Assembly: GCA_012511175.1 (NCBI GenBank)
Contig: JAAZGO010000024.1
Span: forward strand, 1 to 64,000
Length of the DNA: 64,000 nucleotides
Origin: Fastidiosipila sp.
Lineage (GTDB): Bacteria; Bacillota; Clostridia; Saccharofermentanales; DTU023
Direction of reading: 5' to 3'
Below are positions 1-8,401 of the stretch, piece by piece. Under the pieces are notes generated by a model. That model was not told where the DNA came from. It did not search any database and worked only from the letters and a program-made list of their open reading frames with translations. The translations under genes were made by a program, and so were the position numbers. Position 1 is the first letter of the stretch, and the number at the start of each line of letters is the position of its first letter.

Positions 1-1191
1 CCATCAGAGGAAACCATCGACGCAAGCGGATTATTCGTTATCCCGGGCTTGATCGATCCCCATGTGCATCTGGCCATGAGAAACCGGTTTGCGCAGAGTG
101 CTGATGATTTTGAATCGGGCAGCATTGCGGCTGCTTATGGCGGAGTCACCACCATCATCGATTTTCTCGACGAGGCCACTTCAGCCCTGGAAGTAAAACA
201 ACGCTTCGATGAGCGAATGAAAGTGGCTGTAAATGTGCATATAGACTTCACCTTGCATGCCGCCGTCAAAGATATCGCCGATGATCCGGAAAATATCGCT
301 TCCGCCGCTCTTGAACTGGGAATGCCCACCATCAAGCTCTATACCACCTACAAGGCAGATGGATCCTATTCATCACCGCGAACTGTGGAGGCCATGATTC
401 GCCGCTCCGCCAAGGGCGATCTTCTGATCCTCTGCCACAGTGAAAAGGATGACATGCTTGATCTTGTCAATCCGAATGTCTCGGATCATAGTCTGAACCG
501 GCCCCCCGAATCGGAGGTTGAACAGGTTCGGGAGATTGCCGGATGGGTCAGGCAGTACCGTGGCCGTGCCTACATCGTGCACACCAGTTGCGGAAGTACC
601 ATCCAGATGCTTAAGAATGAGTTCGCAGATATTCTGGGATCGAATCTTTTTATCGAGGGATGCCCGCAATATTTCCTGTTTAATGACAGCGTCTATCAGG
701 GGCCGGATGCTCCTCTTTATACGATGACACCCCCTATAAGACCCGTTAAGGAGCAGGAATTGCTGAATAAGTATTGGCGTGACATCGACTGCTTCGCCAC
801 CGATCATTGTCCCTTCCTAAAAAAATACAAGTTTAAACCCAGCCTGCAGGAAATTCCCATGGGATGCGGCGGCATTGAGCATTCCTTCAGCGTGCTCCAT
901 CCACTTTTCGGTGACGCTGTAATTGACCGCTTTACGGAAAATACCGCACGCCTGCACGGGCTCTACCCGCGTAAGGGCGTTTTGCGGGCTGGCAGCGACG
1001 CAGACATCACAATCTTCAGCAAGACCGCTCCCGCCAGGCGGATCGATCATTCCGCTGCCGATTATTCGATTTATGCAAATGTCCCCCGCGATGTTGAGAT
1101 TGTTTCTGTCATCTCCCGCGGTTCTTTTGTAATCAGGAATGGAGTCCACCAGCACCATCGGGGTCAGTATCTTGAAAGGAGGCTGTTATGA
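1..1191 (+). CDS. Dihydropyrimidinase / hydantoinase family amidohydrolase (5' end missing)
   Basis: Cyclic amidohydrolase that hydrolyses the ring amide of dihydropyrimidines or hydantoins in the cytoplasm. The reading frame is open from base 1, so the N-terminus lies outside the window; 396 residues are visible against about 460 for the family. The binuclear metal site is complete: HVH at visible residues 21-23 after PGLIDP, the lysine expected to be carboxylated in TIKLYTTYK (about 112), His in LILCHSE (146), His in YIVHTS (194) and Asp in CFATDHC (268). The stop overlaps the next start by four bases (ATGA), so the two amidohydrolases are translationally coupled. The true substrate could be dihydropyrimidine, hydantoin, N-methylhydantoin or a purine ring-opening product; sequence alone does not decide. 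Confidence 0.85.
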   Translation, partial: PSEETIDASGLFVIPGLIDPHVHLAMRNRFAQSADDFESGSIAAAYGGVTTIIDFLDEATSALEVKQRFDERMKVAVNVHIDFTLHAAVKDIADDPENIASAALELGMPTIKLYTTYKADGSYSSPRTVEAMIRRSAKGDLLILCHSEKDDMLDLVNPNVSDHSLNRPPESEVEQVREIAGWVRQYRGRAYIVHTSCGSTIQMLKNEFADILGSNLFIEGCPQYFLFNDSVYQGPDAPLYTMTPPIRPVKEQELLNKYWRDIDCFATDHCPFLKKYKFKPSLQEIPMGCGGIEHSFSVLHPLFGDAVIDRFTENTARLHGLYPRKGVLRAGSDADITIFSKTAPARRIDHSAADYSIYANVPRDVEIVSVISRGSFVIRNGVHQHHRGQYLERRLL

Positions 1192-2522
1192 AAGCATTAA
1201 AAGCGAGATGGCTTGTCATCTCTTCCGAGGAAGTGAGAGAGAATGCCGGATTCATTTTCCAAGATGACAAAATTGTCGGCATCCTGTCGAATTCCGAAAT
1301 TGAAGAAATGGAAATTGCCGGCGATCTCGGCGAAGTGATCGATGCCACGAAAGAAATTGTCTGCCCTGGCTTCATCAACTCGCATATGCACCAATATGGC
1401 TTGATATCCCATGGCATGATCCCGCGCTCAATGATTCGCAACTTCGATTCTTTCCTTGCGGATTATTGGTGGCCGGATATCGAGGACCAGCTCCGCAAGG
1501 AGGACTTGGTCGCGGGAACGTATGTCTCTGCCGCCGAATTGTTGCACTCAGGCTGTGTCGCTCTCTGTGATATTCTGGAAGCTCCCTTCATCGAAGAGGA
1601 TGCCTTGATCGCTCAGGGAGAGGCACTGGAATCAATTGGCATGCGTGCCGTTGTCTCATTGGAATCCTCTGAACGTGTCAGCTACGAGAACGGCCTCCGG
1701 GGCTTGCATATGAATCGCGATGCCGTACGTCATTTCAGGAACAGCGAGCTGGTTCGCGGCGCCATCTGCACCCATACAACATTCTCCTGCAGCGAAGCCT
1801 TTATCCGCCTGGCGAGCGATATAGCACTCACTGAGGGGGCCATGATGCAGTTTCATCTTTCTGAAAGCTCATATGAACCGGAAAGAATCATGCGCGAATA
1901 CGGCACCAAACCCGTCAAAATATATGAGAAAGCGGGCGCCCTGCATCCGACAACACTGGCATCCCAATGCGTCAAGGTCGATGAAGAGGAAATCTCCCTG
2001 ATGGCGAAATATGGAATCAAAGCGTCTCACATGCCCATCAGCAACTGCGAGGTCGGGGGCGGCATCGCGCCGATCCCCTCTCTCTTGGACGCGGGAATTG
2101 ATGTGGGTATCGGAACTGACGGGTTTGTCAATAATTTCTTTGAATTAATGCGGGCAACCTTCCTGATCCACAAAGCGAATCATGAACGAACCGATATTAT
2201 GCCCGCCTCCCTGGTTTTTAAGATGGCCACCGAAATGGGAGCCAAAGCGATGGGCCTGACCCGCTCCGGTTTGTTACGCGAAAACTTTGTACCTGATTTC
2301 GTTATCATCCGCGCTGCTTATCCAACCCCCGTGCTCCCCGCCAATATCTATGACCAGATTGTCGTTTACTCGGAGCCTGCCTATGTGCGCGACGTCTACA
2401 TCGGAGGACATGCGATCGTGAAAGAGGGCCGCATTACAAGTTTCGACGAGGCAGCAGCCAGAAGAAGGCTGATGGAACGAACCGAGCTGCTCTGGCACGA
2501 TCAGGGAAGACCCCGGTCTTAA
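1188..2522 (+). CDS. SsnA/TrzA-like amidohydrolase with an altered metal-ligand position
   Basis: A 444-residue member of the ATZ/TRZ/SsnA amidohydrolase group, whose enzymes usually deaminate or dechlorinate N-heterocycles with one metal ion. Visible motifs are SHMH (His 66 and 68), FHLSES (His 223, Glu 226), a SHMPISN segment with His 281, and GIGTDG with the catalytic Asp near 311. The segment where the family normally has AHCV, supplying a metal-binding His, reads LASQCV, so Gln or Ser replaces it. That may mean altered chemistry or a non-metal role. The gene is coupled to the dihydropyrimidinase by ATGA overlap. In Enterobacteria SsnA sits in purine/selenium-linked clusters with XdhD, YgeW and YgeY homologs, which also occur in this window. 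Family assignment is sure; substrate is unknown. Confidence 0.7.
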   Translation: MKALKARWLVISSEEVRENAGFIFQDDKIVGILSNSEIEEMEIAGDLGEVIDATKEIVCPGFINSHMHQYGLISHGMIPRSMIRNFDSFLADYWWPDIEDQLRKEDLVAGTYVSAAELLHSGCVALCDILEAPFIEEDALIAQGEALESIGMRAVVSLESSERVSYENGLRGLHMNRDAVRHFRNSELVRGAICTHTTFSCSEAFIRLASDIALTEGAMMQFHLSESSYEPERIMREYGTKPVKIYEKAGALHPTTLASQCVKVDEEEISLMAKYGIKASHMPISNCEVGGGIAPIPSLLDAGIDVGIGTDGFVNNFFELMRATFLIHKANHERTDIMPASLVFKMATEMGAKAMGLTRSGLLRENFVPDFVIIRAAYPTPVLPANIYDQIVVYSEPAYVRDVYIGGHAIVKEGRITSFDEAAARRRLMERTELLWHDQGRPRS

Positions 2523-2551
2523 ATAGATACTGATCCCTCGGGCACAAGAAA

Positions 2552-2592
2552 GCAGGGTGGCCGCTGTCAAAGCGGCCATCCTGCCTTTTTTC
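2552..2592 (+). terminator. Rho-independent terminator after the amidohydrolase pair
   Basis: A 14-bp stem (GCAGGGTGGCCGCT pairing with its near-perfect complement, one G-T pair) with a short loop is followed by CTTTTTT. It lies 30 bases past the amidohydrolase stop. It also lies 30 bases downstream of the E2 gene on the opposite strand, where the flank is only moderately T-rich, so it may work in both directions. Confidence 0.85.
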
Positions 2593-2620
2593 TAACTATT
2601 AAGCAAGTGATCCTGAAGAA

Positions 2621-3871
2621 TCAGAATTCCGGAAAATGCTGCAGTGTGTCCACGACCTGTTTTAGAAAACGCGCGGCCGGCCCCCCATTGATGATACGGT
2701 GATCGTAAGTGAGGCTTAAATACATAACCGGCGCAATCGTCATATTGCCCTGATTGACTACAATCTGTTCGCGCATTGCACCGACACCCAACAGCGCCCC
2801 CTCTGGCGGATTGAGCACGGGTGTGAAGTAGGTGACGCCCATATTCCCCATATTACTGACGGTTATCGATGCATCGCCCAGCTCCTCGTATTGCAGTGCG
2901 TTGTTCCTGGCGCGCTCCGTCAAATCGCGCAATGTCAGCGCAATCGTTCTCAGATCCATAAGGTTGGCATCACGAATCACCGGAACGATCAGGCTGTCGT
3001 CCGGTAAATCAACGGCAACACCGATTGAAATGCGGTTGGATATCCGCACTTGCTCCTCATCGATCAAGGTCGTCCGAATTCTGGGGTGATCCTCCAGAGC
3101 CATCGCTACCGCCTTGATTATGCACGCCGTATAGGTCAGTCTGACACCTTCCTCAGCGTATCGATCCTTGAGCTCACGATACACTGAAACAAGATTCGTC
3201 ATATCCGCTTCGGTTGCAATGGTGGTCTGGGCTGAACCAGTCATGCTGTCATGCATGGTCTGCGCAGTCTTCTTTTCAATCGAAGAGAGCTTCCTGACAT
3301 AATCTGTCCCTGATCCCGCAACAAATCCGGGCACTGGTGCGGGGGAAGGAACTGCAAGGTCTGCCTGAACTGCCCCATCCGAACGTGGTTTTCCGTGTTT
3401 CTTAAGATCGTCGACCGTAATCGCACCGAGGAGGCCCGTCCCTTTGATGTGGCCGTAGAGGAGATTCTGTTCTTCAGCCAGTTTCCTGGCCCTCGGCGTA
3501 ATGGCAACCTCGCCCGCAACTGAACTGGCCTGGGTCTCGGCTTCAGGCAGAAGCTCCTGCTCTGCTTCAGCTGCCGATCCATATTCCGGCATGGCTTCAG
3601 GAGTTCCGGATGATTCTGTCAAAGCCTCCTCAGCCGATTCCGTCATCAATGCAATCACTTCTCCACAAGGAACAGTGTCTCCTTCCTCAGCGAGGTACTT
3701 TCGCATGTAGCCATCTTCAGGACTGATGACCGAATTGGTTATTTTATCGGTTGACACTTCGGCCAGGATATCGCCTTTCGCCACTTTTTGTCCAACCTCG
3801 ACCAACCATTCGTCAATGGTTCCTTCTTCCATGGTGAGGCCAAATTTCGGCATTGTAATTTGAATGAGCAT
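2621..3871 (-). CDS. Dihydrolipoamide acyltransferase (E2) of a 2-oxoacid/acetoin dehydrogenase complex
   Basis: The 416-residue protein transfers the acyl group from E1 through a lipoyl arm to CoA. Domains in order: lipoyl domain (1-79) with lipoylation Lys 43 in VSTDKITN, an Ala/Glu-rich linker, the E3/E1-binding domain (about 123-158, from ITPRARKLA), a second linker, and the catalytic domain (about 190-416). The catalytic His 391 is present, but the usual DHRxxDG motif reads DHRIINGG, so the conserved Asp is Asn 395. Some acetoin-type E2 proteins vary here. The gene follows E1-beta by 20 bases. No E3 (lipoamide dehydrogenase) gene is next to it. The complex could act on pyruvate, acetoin or a branched 2-oxoacid. 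Confidence 0.9.
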   Translation of the reverse strand: MLIQITMPKFGLTMEEGTIDEWLVEVGQKVAKGDILAEVSTDKITNSVISPEDGYMRKYLAEEGDTVPCGEVIALMTESAEEALTESSGTPEAMPEYGSAAEAEQELLPEAETQASSVAGEVAITPRARKLAEEQNLLYGHIKGTGLLGAITVDDLKKHGKPRSDGAVQADLAVPSPAPVPGFVAGSGTDYVRKLSSIEKKTAQTMHDSMTGSAQTTIATEADMTNLVSVYRELKDRYAEEGVRLTYTACIIKAVAMALEDHPRIRTTLIDEEQVRISNRISIGVAVDLPDDSLIVPVIRDANLMDLRTIALTLRDLTERARNNALQYEELGDASITVSNMGNMGVTYFTPVLNPPEGALLGVGAMREQIVVNQGNMTIAPVMYLSLTYDHRIINGGPAARFLKQVVDTLQHFPEF

Positions 3872-3891
3872 CTATTAATCCCCCTTATGCC

Positions 3892-4872
3892 CTAGCCGTA
3901 ATGAACCAGGTCTCTGCAGGATGCCAGCAAATCATCCTTTTGCGGCATCACGCTGTCTTCCAGCACAGGAGCAAAGGGAACCGGCGTGTCTTTTGATGTT
4001 ACACGCTTGATCGGGGCGCTTAAGTATTCGAAAGCGTCTTCTGTCACCATTGCCGAAAATTCAGCTGCCCATCCACCGACTTTCGGACCTTCCTGAAGGA
4101 GAACAAGACGACTTGTCTTCGCAACCGAATTCAGCAGTGTTTCCTTGTCGTACGGGAAAATGGTGCGGGGATTGACGATCTCAACAGATATACCCTCTTG
4201 TTCCAGAGTCCGGGCCGCTTCATCAGCCATCTGAAGCATCGTCTGGGTGGCAACGACGGTCACATCGGTACCTTCGCGTTCAACAACCGCTTTATAAAGC
4301 GGTAATTCGTAATACTCTTCCGGGACTTCACCCTTGACATTGTAAAGTTTTTTGTGCTCCAGAAAGATGACCGGATTATTGGATTGAATGGCCGATGTCA
4401 GCAGGCCTTTGGCTTCATAAGGCGTGGAGGGACAGACGATCACCAGGCCGGGTGTGTTGAGGAACCAGGCTTCAACGTTGGCCGAATGGTGATACGCGCA
4501 CCGGATACCGGCGCCTTGCGGCATACGCAGTGTGAGCCCGCAAGATGTTTTGCCCTGAAACATATAACCCAGCTTGGCTGCATTGTTAACAATCTGATCA
4601 AAGGCAACCCCGGCAAAATCAGCAAACATCATTTCCGCGACCGGTTTAAGGCCACAGACAGCGGCCCCACATGACAGGCCAACGATCGCCGCTTCAGAAA
4701 GAGCCGTATCTTTCACGCGGTTGGGCCACTTTGCCCACAGACCCTGGGTGATACCGAAGTCGCCACCCATCTTCGCAACGTCTTCGCCTATGACAAATAC
4801 TCGTTCATCTTTTTCCATGACTTGATGCAGGGCTTCGTTGATGGCCATCCCATAAGAAAGCTTTCTAGCCAT
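3892..4872 (-). CDS. Thiamine-diphosphate-dependent dehydrogenase E1 component, beta subunit
   Basis: The 326-residue protein is the beta subunit of the E1 heterotetramer that decarboxylates a 2-oxoacid or cleaves acetoin using thiamine diphosphate. The N-terminal part has the typical GEDVAKMGGDFG and transketolase-like pyrimidine-binding segments; the C-terminal transketolase domain contains VVATQTMLQMA and EIVNPRTIFPYD. Its start lies inside the end of E1-alpha (8-base overlap), and it is followed closely by E2, giving an E1a-E1b-E2 operon. The length matches AcoB/PdhB/BkdB proteins. Confidence 0.92.
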   Translation of the reverse strand: MARKLSYGMAINEALHQVMEKDERVFVIGEDVAKMGGDFGITQGLWAKWPNRVKDTALSEAAIVGLSCGAAVCGLKPVAEMMFADFAGVAFDQIVNNAAKLGYMFQGKTSCGLTLRMPQGAGIRCAYHHSANVEAWFLNTPGLVIVCPSTPYEAKGLLTSAIQSNNPVIFLEHKKLYNVKGEVPEEYYELPLYKAVVEREGTDVTVVATQTMLQMADEAARTLEQEGISVEIVNPRTIFPYDKETLLNSVAKTSRLVLLQEGPKVGGWAAEFSAMVTEDAFEYLSAPIKRVTSKDTPVPFAPVLEDSVMPQKDDLLASCRDLVHYG

Positions 4873-5851
4873 TGTTTACCTCCACTTTTCTGTCCGCATA
4901 AACGTACTTCGTTGCCATTTCAAGATCAGGCTCAGGACTCTCCAACGAAAACTTCAACATTTCCATGACATGGTCTTTCTCCTCGTTTTCGATCTTCTCG
5001 AGCTCTTTCTCCGGCACTCCTTCACGTTCCAACAGAATATTCTTAAGCCGCATCAAAGGGCATTTTTTCCTCCATTCCTCAACTTCCTCGTCAGGGCGAT
5101 AAGCTGCAGGGTCACCGGCAAAGTGTCCCTGCCACCGATAAGTGACAAATTCCAGCAAAGTCGGTCCTTCCCCTTTTCTCGCCCTCTCCACCGCAGGCTC
5201 CATCGCAGATACAACGGCTTCGATATCGTTTCCGTCAACACGAAAACTGGGTACTCCGTAACCCTCGCCCCAGGTTTTCAATTCTTTTTGCGGGTGGACG
5301 TCATCCGTGTGCGTGGAAATCGCGTAGAAGTTATTCAGCAGGCAATAGACAATCGGCAAATTCCATGTCGCCGCCATATTCATGCTCTCATGACAGGTCC
5401 CTTCACCCAGGGTGCCATCACCAAAGAAGATGGCAGTCACATCATCCGTATTATTGTAAACAGAAGCAAATGCCGTCCCCAGCCCTGTGACCATGGTTGA
5501 ACCCTGGATGCCGTTGAATCCCATATTTCTGCATTCAAGATCATTGATATGCATTGAGCCGCCGCGCCCATGGTTGATTCCCGTATTTTTGCCAAATATC
5601 TCGGCCATCACAAGCTTCGGATCTGTCCCGCAGAGCGCGATGGCGCCGTGCCCCCGGTGATCGGGGAATTTATAGTCCGTTTTTTTCAGACAATCCACGA
5701 CCCCCGCCTGGCACGCTTCCTGCCCCGTGGATAAATGGACAAATCCGGGGATCGTCCCGTTCGCCGCATACTGCTCAATCACATTCTCGAATTGACGGAT
5801 CATGAACATGTCGCGATACAGTTTCAGTAATCTCTTTTTTGGTAGTTTCAT
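4865..5851 (-). CDS. Thiamine-diphosphate-dependent dehydrogenase E1 component, alpha subunit
   Basis: The 328-residue alpha subunit of the E1 enzyme. The thiamine-diphosphate motif is visible as GDG at residues 144-146 and NN at 173-174. GRGGSMHI near 96-102 and GFVHLSTGQEA near 36-46 are closest to acetoin dehydrogenase AcoA-type and PdhA-type sequences. It is the first gene of the E1a-E1b-E2 operon. Upstream on the same strand is a small hairpin with a CGAA/UUCG-type tetraloop at 5894-5909. Without E3 and without an obvious acetoin regulator the substrate remains open between acetoin and a 2-oxoacid. Confidence 0.9.
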   Translation of the reverse strand: MKLPKKRLLKLYRDMFMIRQFENVIEQYAANGTIPGFVHLSTGQEACQAGVVDCLKKTDYKFPDHRGHGAIALCGTDPKLVMAEIFGKNTGINHGRGGSMHINDLECRNMGFNGIQGSTMVTGLGTAFASVYNNTDDVTAIFFGDGTLGEGTCHESMNMAATWNLPIVYCLLNNFYAISTHTDDVHPQKELKTWGEGYGVPSFRVDGNDIEAVVSAMEPAVERARKGEGPTLLEFVTYRWQGHFAGDPAAYRPDEEVEEWRKKCPLMRLKNILLEREGVPEKELEKIENEEKDHVMEMLKFSLESPEPDLEMATKYVYADRKVEVNNG

Positions 5852-6153
5852 ATAAGCTCCTATATGTGATTGTATTCATGCCACAAGGCACCAAACAGCC
5901 GAAGCTGTTGCATCCAATGGTTCGATAAACTTTTGTGCACTGAACAGATCGGCATCAGCTCAAAACGGTACCCGCTCCTACTGGAAAGCGGACGCAAACC
6001 GCTCAGATCATGCTAGTAAATTTGAAGGAGGATGTCAAGCGTCCTGATCGCTGAAGAGCCGTGAACCGCAGAAGAAACGACCGACCCATCGGCACAACCC
6101 CGGCGCTTCCGGAAAGGCAATACCGGCAACTTCCATGTCCGCCTGCGCCACCT
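5852..6153. other. Non-coding gap upstream of the E1/E2 operon
   Basis: About 300 bases between the E1-alpha start and the lipoate ligase end. It holds a 6-bp hairpin with tetraloop (AACAGC CGAA GCTGTT, 5894-5909). I see no convincing promoter hexamer pair, terminator or gene. A short reading frame at 6061-6246 on the plus strand lacks any family resemblance. Confidence 0.5.
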
Positions 6154-7188
6154 TCATTCGCCCTGGTGCTTGTCTTCCCCCATAATTGTTCCGACAATCC
6201 CGTTCCGGGTGAGCCCTCCAAAATACAAGTCAAGACGACTCATTGAACCTGTGGTTGATTCCTCGAATTTCTTCAAGACTGCTTCCACGGATTCCCTGCT
6301 GTAAACAACACCAACCAGGGCGGATGCCACCTCATCCGAATCAAGCCATCCAAGGTAGTCGCCCTCAAAATGACAGTGTTCGATACGGGAATGGTGCACC
6401 AATAGTTTCACTGTTAATTCTCCCTTGTCAAAACGGCGGCTGTATGAAACATTGAATGAAGGATTTTTGCCGAAGGTCCATTCATCATTTCGGTATTTGC
6501 TTTCAGCCAATGCAAGGATTGCCCGCTTCTCCTTCTCGCTTGGTTCATATGGCAAATATGTCTCTGAATCCATAAAGGCATTCAGGAGGAGTTGTTTGAA
6601 CTCCAGGATGTCAAGGGATTGTGGCAAATGGTCTGCAATTCGGGTCACGCGTGATCTTACGGAAGGAACACCTTTTGAGACGATTTTTTCCTTATTGACC
6701 GTCAAAACCCGGACTAGGACACCCAGATCAGAAGAATAAAGCAAAGTACCGTGAAAGAGAACACGATCGCCAACGACGCGCGCCGCACTGCCTGAAATCT
6801 TTCTTCCTTCCACCAAGAGGTCATTACGGCCACTGATCTCCGCGTCGATACCAAGAGTTGCCAACGCGGTTTGCACCGGCTGCAAAAATTGATGAAAATC
6901 GAGGTGATCCAGATCCGTTTCCAGGCGGATAAAAGAATAACAAAGATTTCCCAGGTCATGGTACACTGCGCCGCCACCCGTAGTACGGCGAACCAGGTGA
7001 ATACTATGGGATCTCAAATAATCGTAATCAACCTCACTGTACGTGTTCTGAAAGGCGCCAACGACGACGGTTGGTTCATTTCGCCACAGCATGATAATGG
7101 GATCATCAAATGCGGCATGACGTAGATAATACTCTTCGTAAGCAAGATTGAGAGCCGGATCCGTCGTGTTGGTTTCGATAACAAACAT
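6154..7188 (-). CDS. lplA: Lipoate-protein ligase A
   Basis: The 344-residue enzyme activates free lipoate (or a similar acyl group) with ATP and attaches it to lipoyl domains such as that of the E2 protein encoded downstream. It has the diagnostic RRTTGGGAVYHDLGNL segment (about 67-82), the EGRKISGSAAR segment with the active-site Lys, and a C-terminal accessory domain, so the length is that of full LplA. I chose the ATG at 7188 (protein start MFVIETNTTDPALN, with AAGGGA just upstream) over a GTG at 7206 that would add six residues. The same lipoylation might serve a glycine-cleavage H protein, but none is in the window. Confidence 0.93.
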   Translation of the reverse strand: MFVIETNTTDPALNLAYEEYYLRHAAFDDPIIMLWRNEPTVVVGAFQNTYSEVDYDYLRSHSIHLVRRTTGGGAVYHDLGNLCYSFIRLETDLDHLDFHQFLQPVQTALATLGIDAEISGRNDLLVEGRKISGSAARVVGDRVLFHGTLLYSSDLGVLVRVLTVNKEKIVSKGVPSVRSRVTRIADHLPQSLDILEFKQLLLNAFMDSETYLPYEPSEKEKRAILALAESKYRNDEWTFGKNPSFNVSYSRRFDKGELTVKLLVHHSRIEHCHFEGDYLGWLDSDEVASALVGVVYSRESVEAVLKKFEESTTGSMSRLDLYFGGLTRNGIVGTIMGEDKHQGE

Positions 7189-7397
7189 AAATCCCTTATC
7201 AAGCACGCTTCTCTTATTCTTCCTCTACTTGAGCCGGAATATAATGCCTGCGGCCTGTCTTTCAATATATAATAAACCTCTGGGACACGAAAGCCAGCCC
7301 GCCCCGCTTGCGACAATTCGATAACTTATGGGTCTCAACTGTGCGAAAATGATGATCCCGCATGAAAGAAAAATTAATACGAAAAGAGGTTGCCTCC
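7189..7397. promoter_or_regulatory. Divergent region between lplA and mch1
   Basis: AT-rich spacer between genes reading away from each other. Two perfect TATAAT hexamers occur on the plus strand at 7240-7245 and 7268-7273, the first with a poor TTCTTC 17 bases upstream. Either could be the -10 box for mch1. I see no clear operator. Confidence 0.35.
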
Positions 7398-8357
7398 ATG
7401 CAACTAAGCAAACGAAGCGTTGAGTTGATCGAGAAAGATATCCTGCCCCGTGCAGAAGCGTTAGGCTGTGCGGTGACCACCCTCTCGTGTGGCGCGACAG
7501 TCATTGATATGGGAATTCACGTACCTGGAAGCTGGGAGGCGGGTCGTCTTTTTACTCAAGTGTCCTTGGGAGGGCTGGGAGAAGTCTCTTTCAGCCGGTT
7601 TTGCCAGGGGCAGGTCGACCTGCCGGCTGTCGCGGTTACCCTGCCGCATCCTCAGGAAGCCTGTCTGTCATCACAGTTTTCAAGTTGGAAAATCAAGCAA
7701 ACGGGAAGCTACCGCTTGTACGGTTTTGGGTCAGGACCTGCACGGGCCATTGCCCGGCAAGATGATGTCGCCAGGATGTGGCATTACCGCGACAGCTGGC
7801 ACGCCACGGCCCTGTGTGTACAAACAGCGGAAATGCCGGATAACGAAATTGCTTTGGAGGTTTCCAGGGCTTGCGATGTTGACCCCTCTCGCGTTTATCT
7901 TCTGGCGGCAACAACGGGCAGCCTGGTTGGCTGTATTCAGATTTGCGCCCGTATGCCTGAAGTGGCCCTCTGGGGGTTGGCTGTCAACGGCTTCCCGCTG
8001 GAAACCGTTCTTGGCTTTGATGGTTACGGGGTTGTCGCACCCTGTGCAAGGGATGAGCTTCTTGCAATGGACCGCGTCAATAATTCCATCTTTTATGGTT
8101 CGTACGCACGCCTGCTGGTTGACTGTGAAGATCATGCGATCGAGCGTATTCTGCCAATGATGTCCTTTGCTGACACGATCCACGCGGGAAAAACATTTGG
8201 CAAGTTATTTGAAGAAGCCAACTACAACATTTACAACATGGACTTGAGTGTCCATAAAGTGGCTGTGTGCGAACTGAATAACCTTCGAAGCGGCAGGTCA
8301 TTTCGCACAGGATCCTTCAATCCGGATATACTCTACGCTAGTTTTTATGGCCCCTAA
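7398..8357 (+). CDS. mch: Methenyltetrahydromethanopterin cyclohydrolase, divergent paralog 1
   Basis: Converts methenyl-H4MPT to 5-formyl-H4MPT in the H4MPT-linked C1 pathway. The 319-residue protein has the Mch hallmarks GATVIDMGIHVPGSWEAG, GLGEVSF, SSQFSSWK, GSGPARAIA and the AATTGSLVGCIQICAR segment that carries the Arg/Glu pair of the active site. I chose ATG 7398 rather than 7362 because it aligns with the other two paralogs and gives exactly the same length. By eye about 40% of residues match the other two copies, so it is the outlier. It lies closest to the fhc operon, on the opposite strand, and may be the housekeeping partner of FhcD. Known Mch enzymes are cytoplasmic. Confidence 0.9.
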   Translation: MQLSKRSVELIEKDILPRAEALGCAVTTLSCGATVIDMGIHVPGSWEAGRLFTQVSLGGLGEVSFSRFCQGQVDLPAVAVTLPHPQEACLSSQFSSWKIKQTGSYRLYGFGSGPARAIARQDDVARMWHYRDSWHATALCVQTAEMPDNEIALEVSRACDVDPSRVYLLAATTGSLVGCIQICARMPEVALWGLAVNGFPLETVLGFDGYGVVAPCARDELLAMDRVNNSIFYGSYARLLVDCEDHAIERILPMMSFADTIHAGKTFGKLFEEANYNIYNMDLSVHKVAVCELNNLRSGRSFRTGSFNPDILYASFYGP

Positions 8358-8401
8358 ACCGACCTCCGGCACTTCCCTCCTTCAGGAATGGGAGAAATGC
8401 C

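Noticed and set aside
4970-5500. 176-codon frame antisense to E1-alpha
   Set aside because: Shadow of a confidently identified gene.
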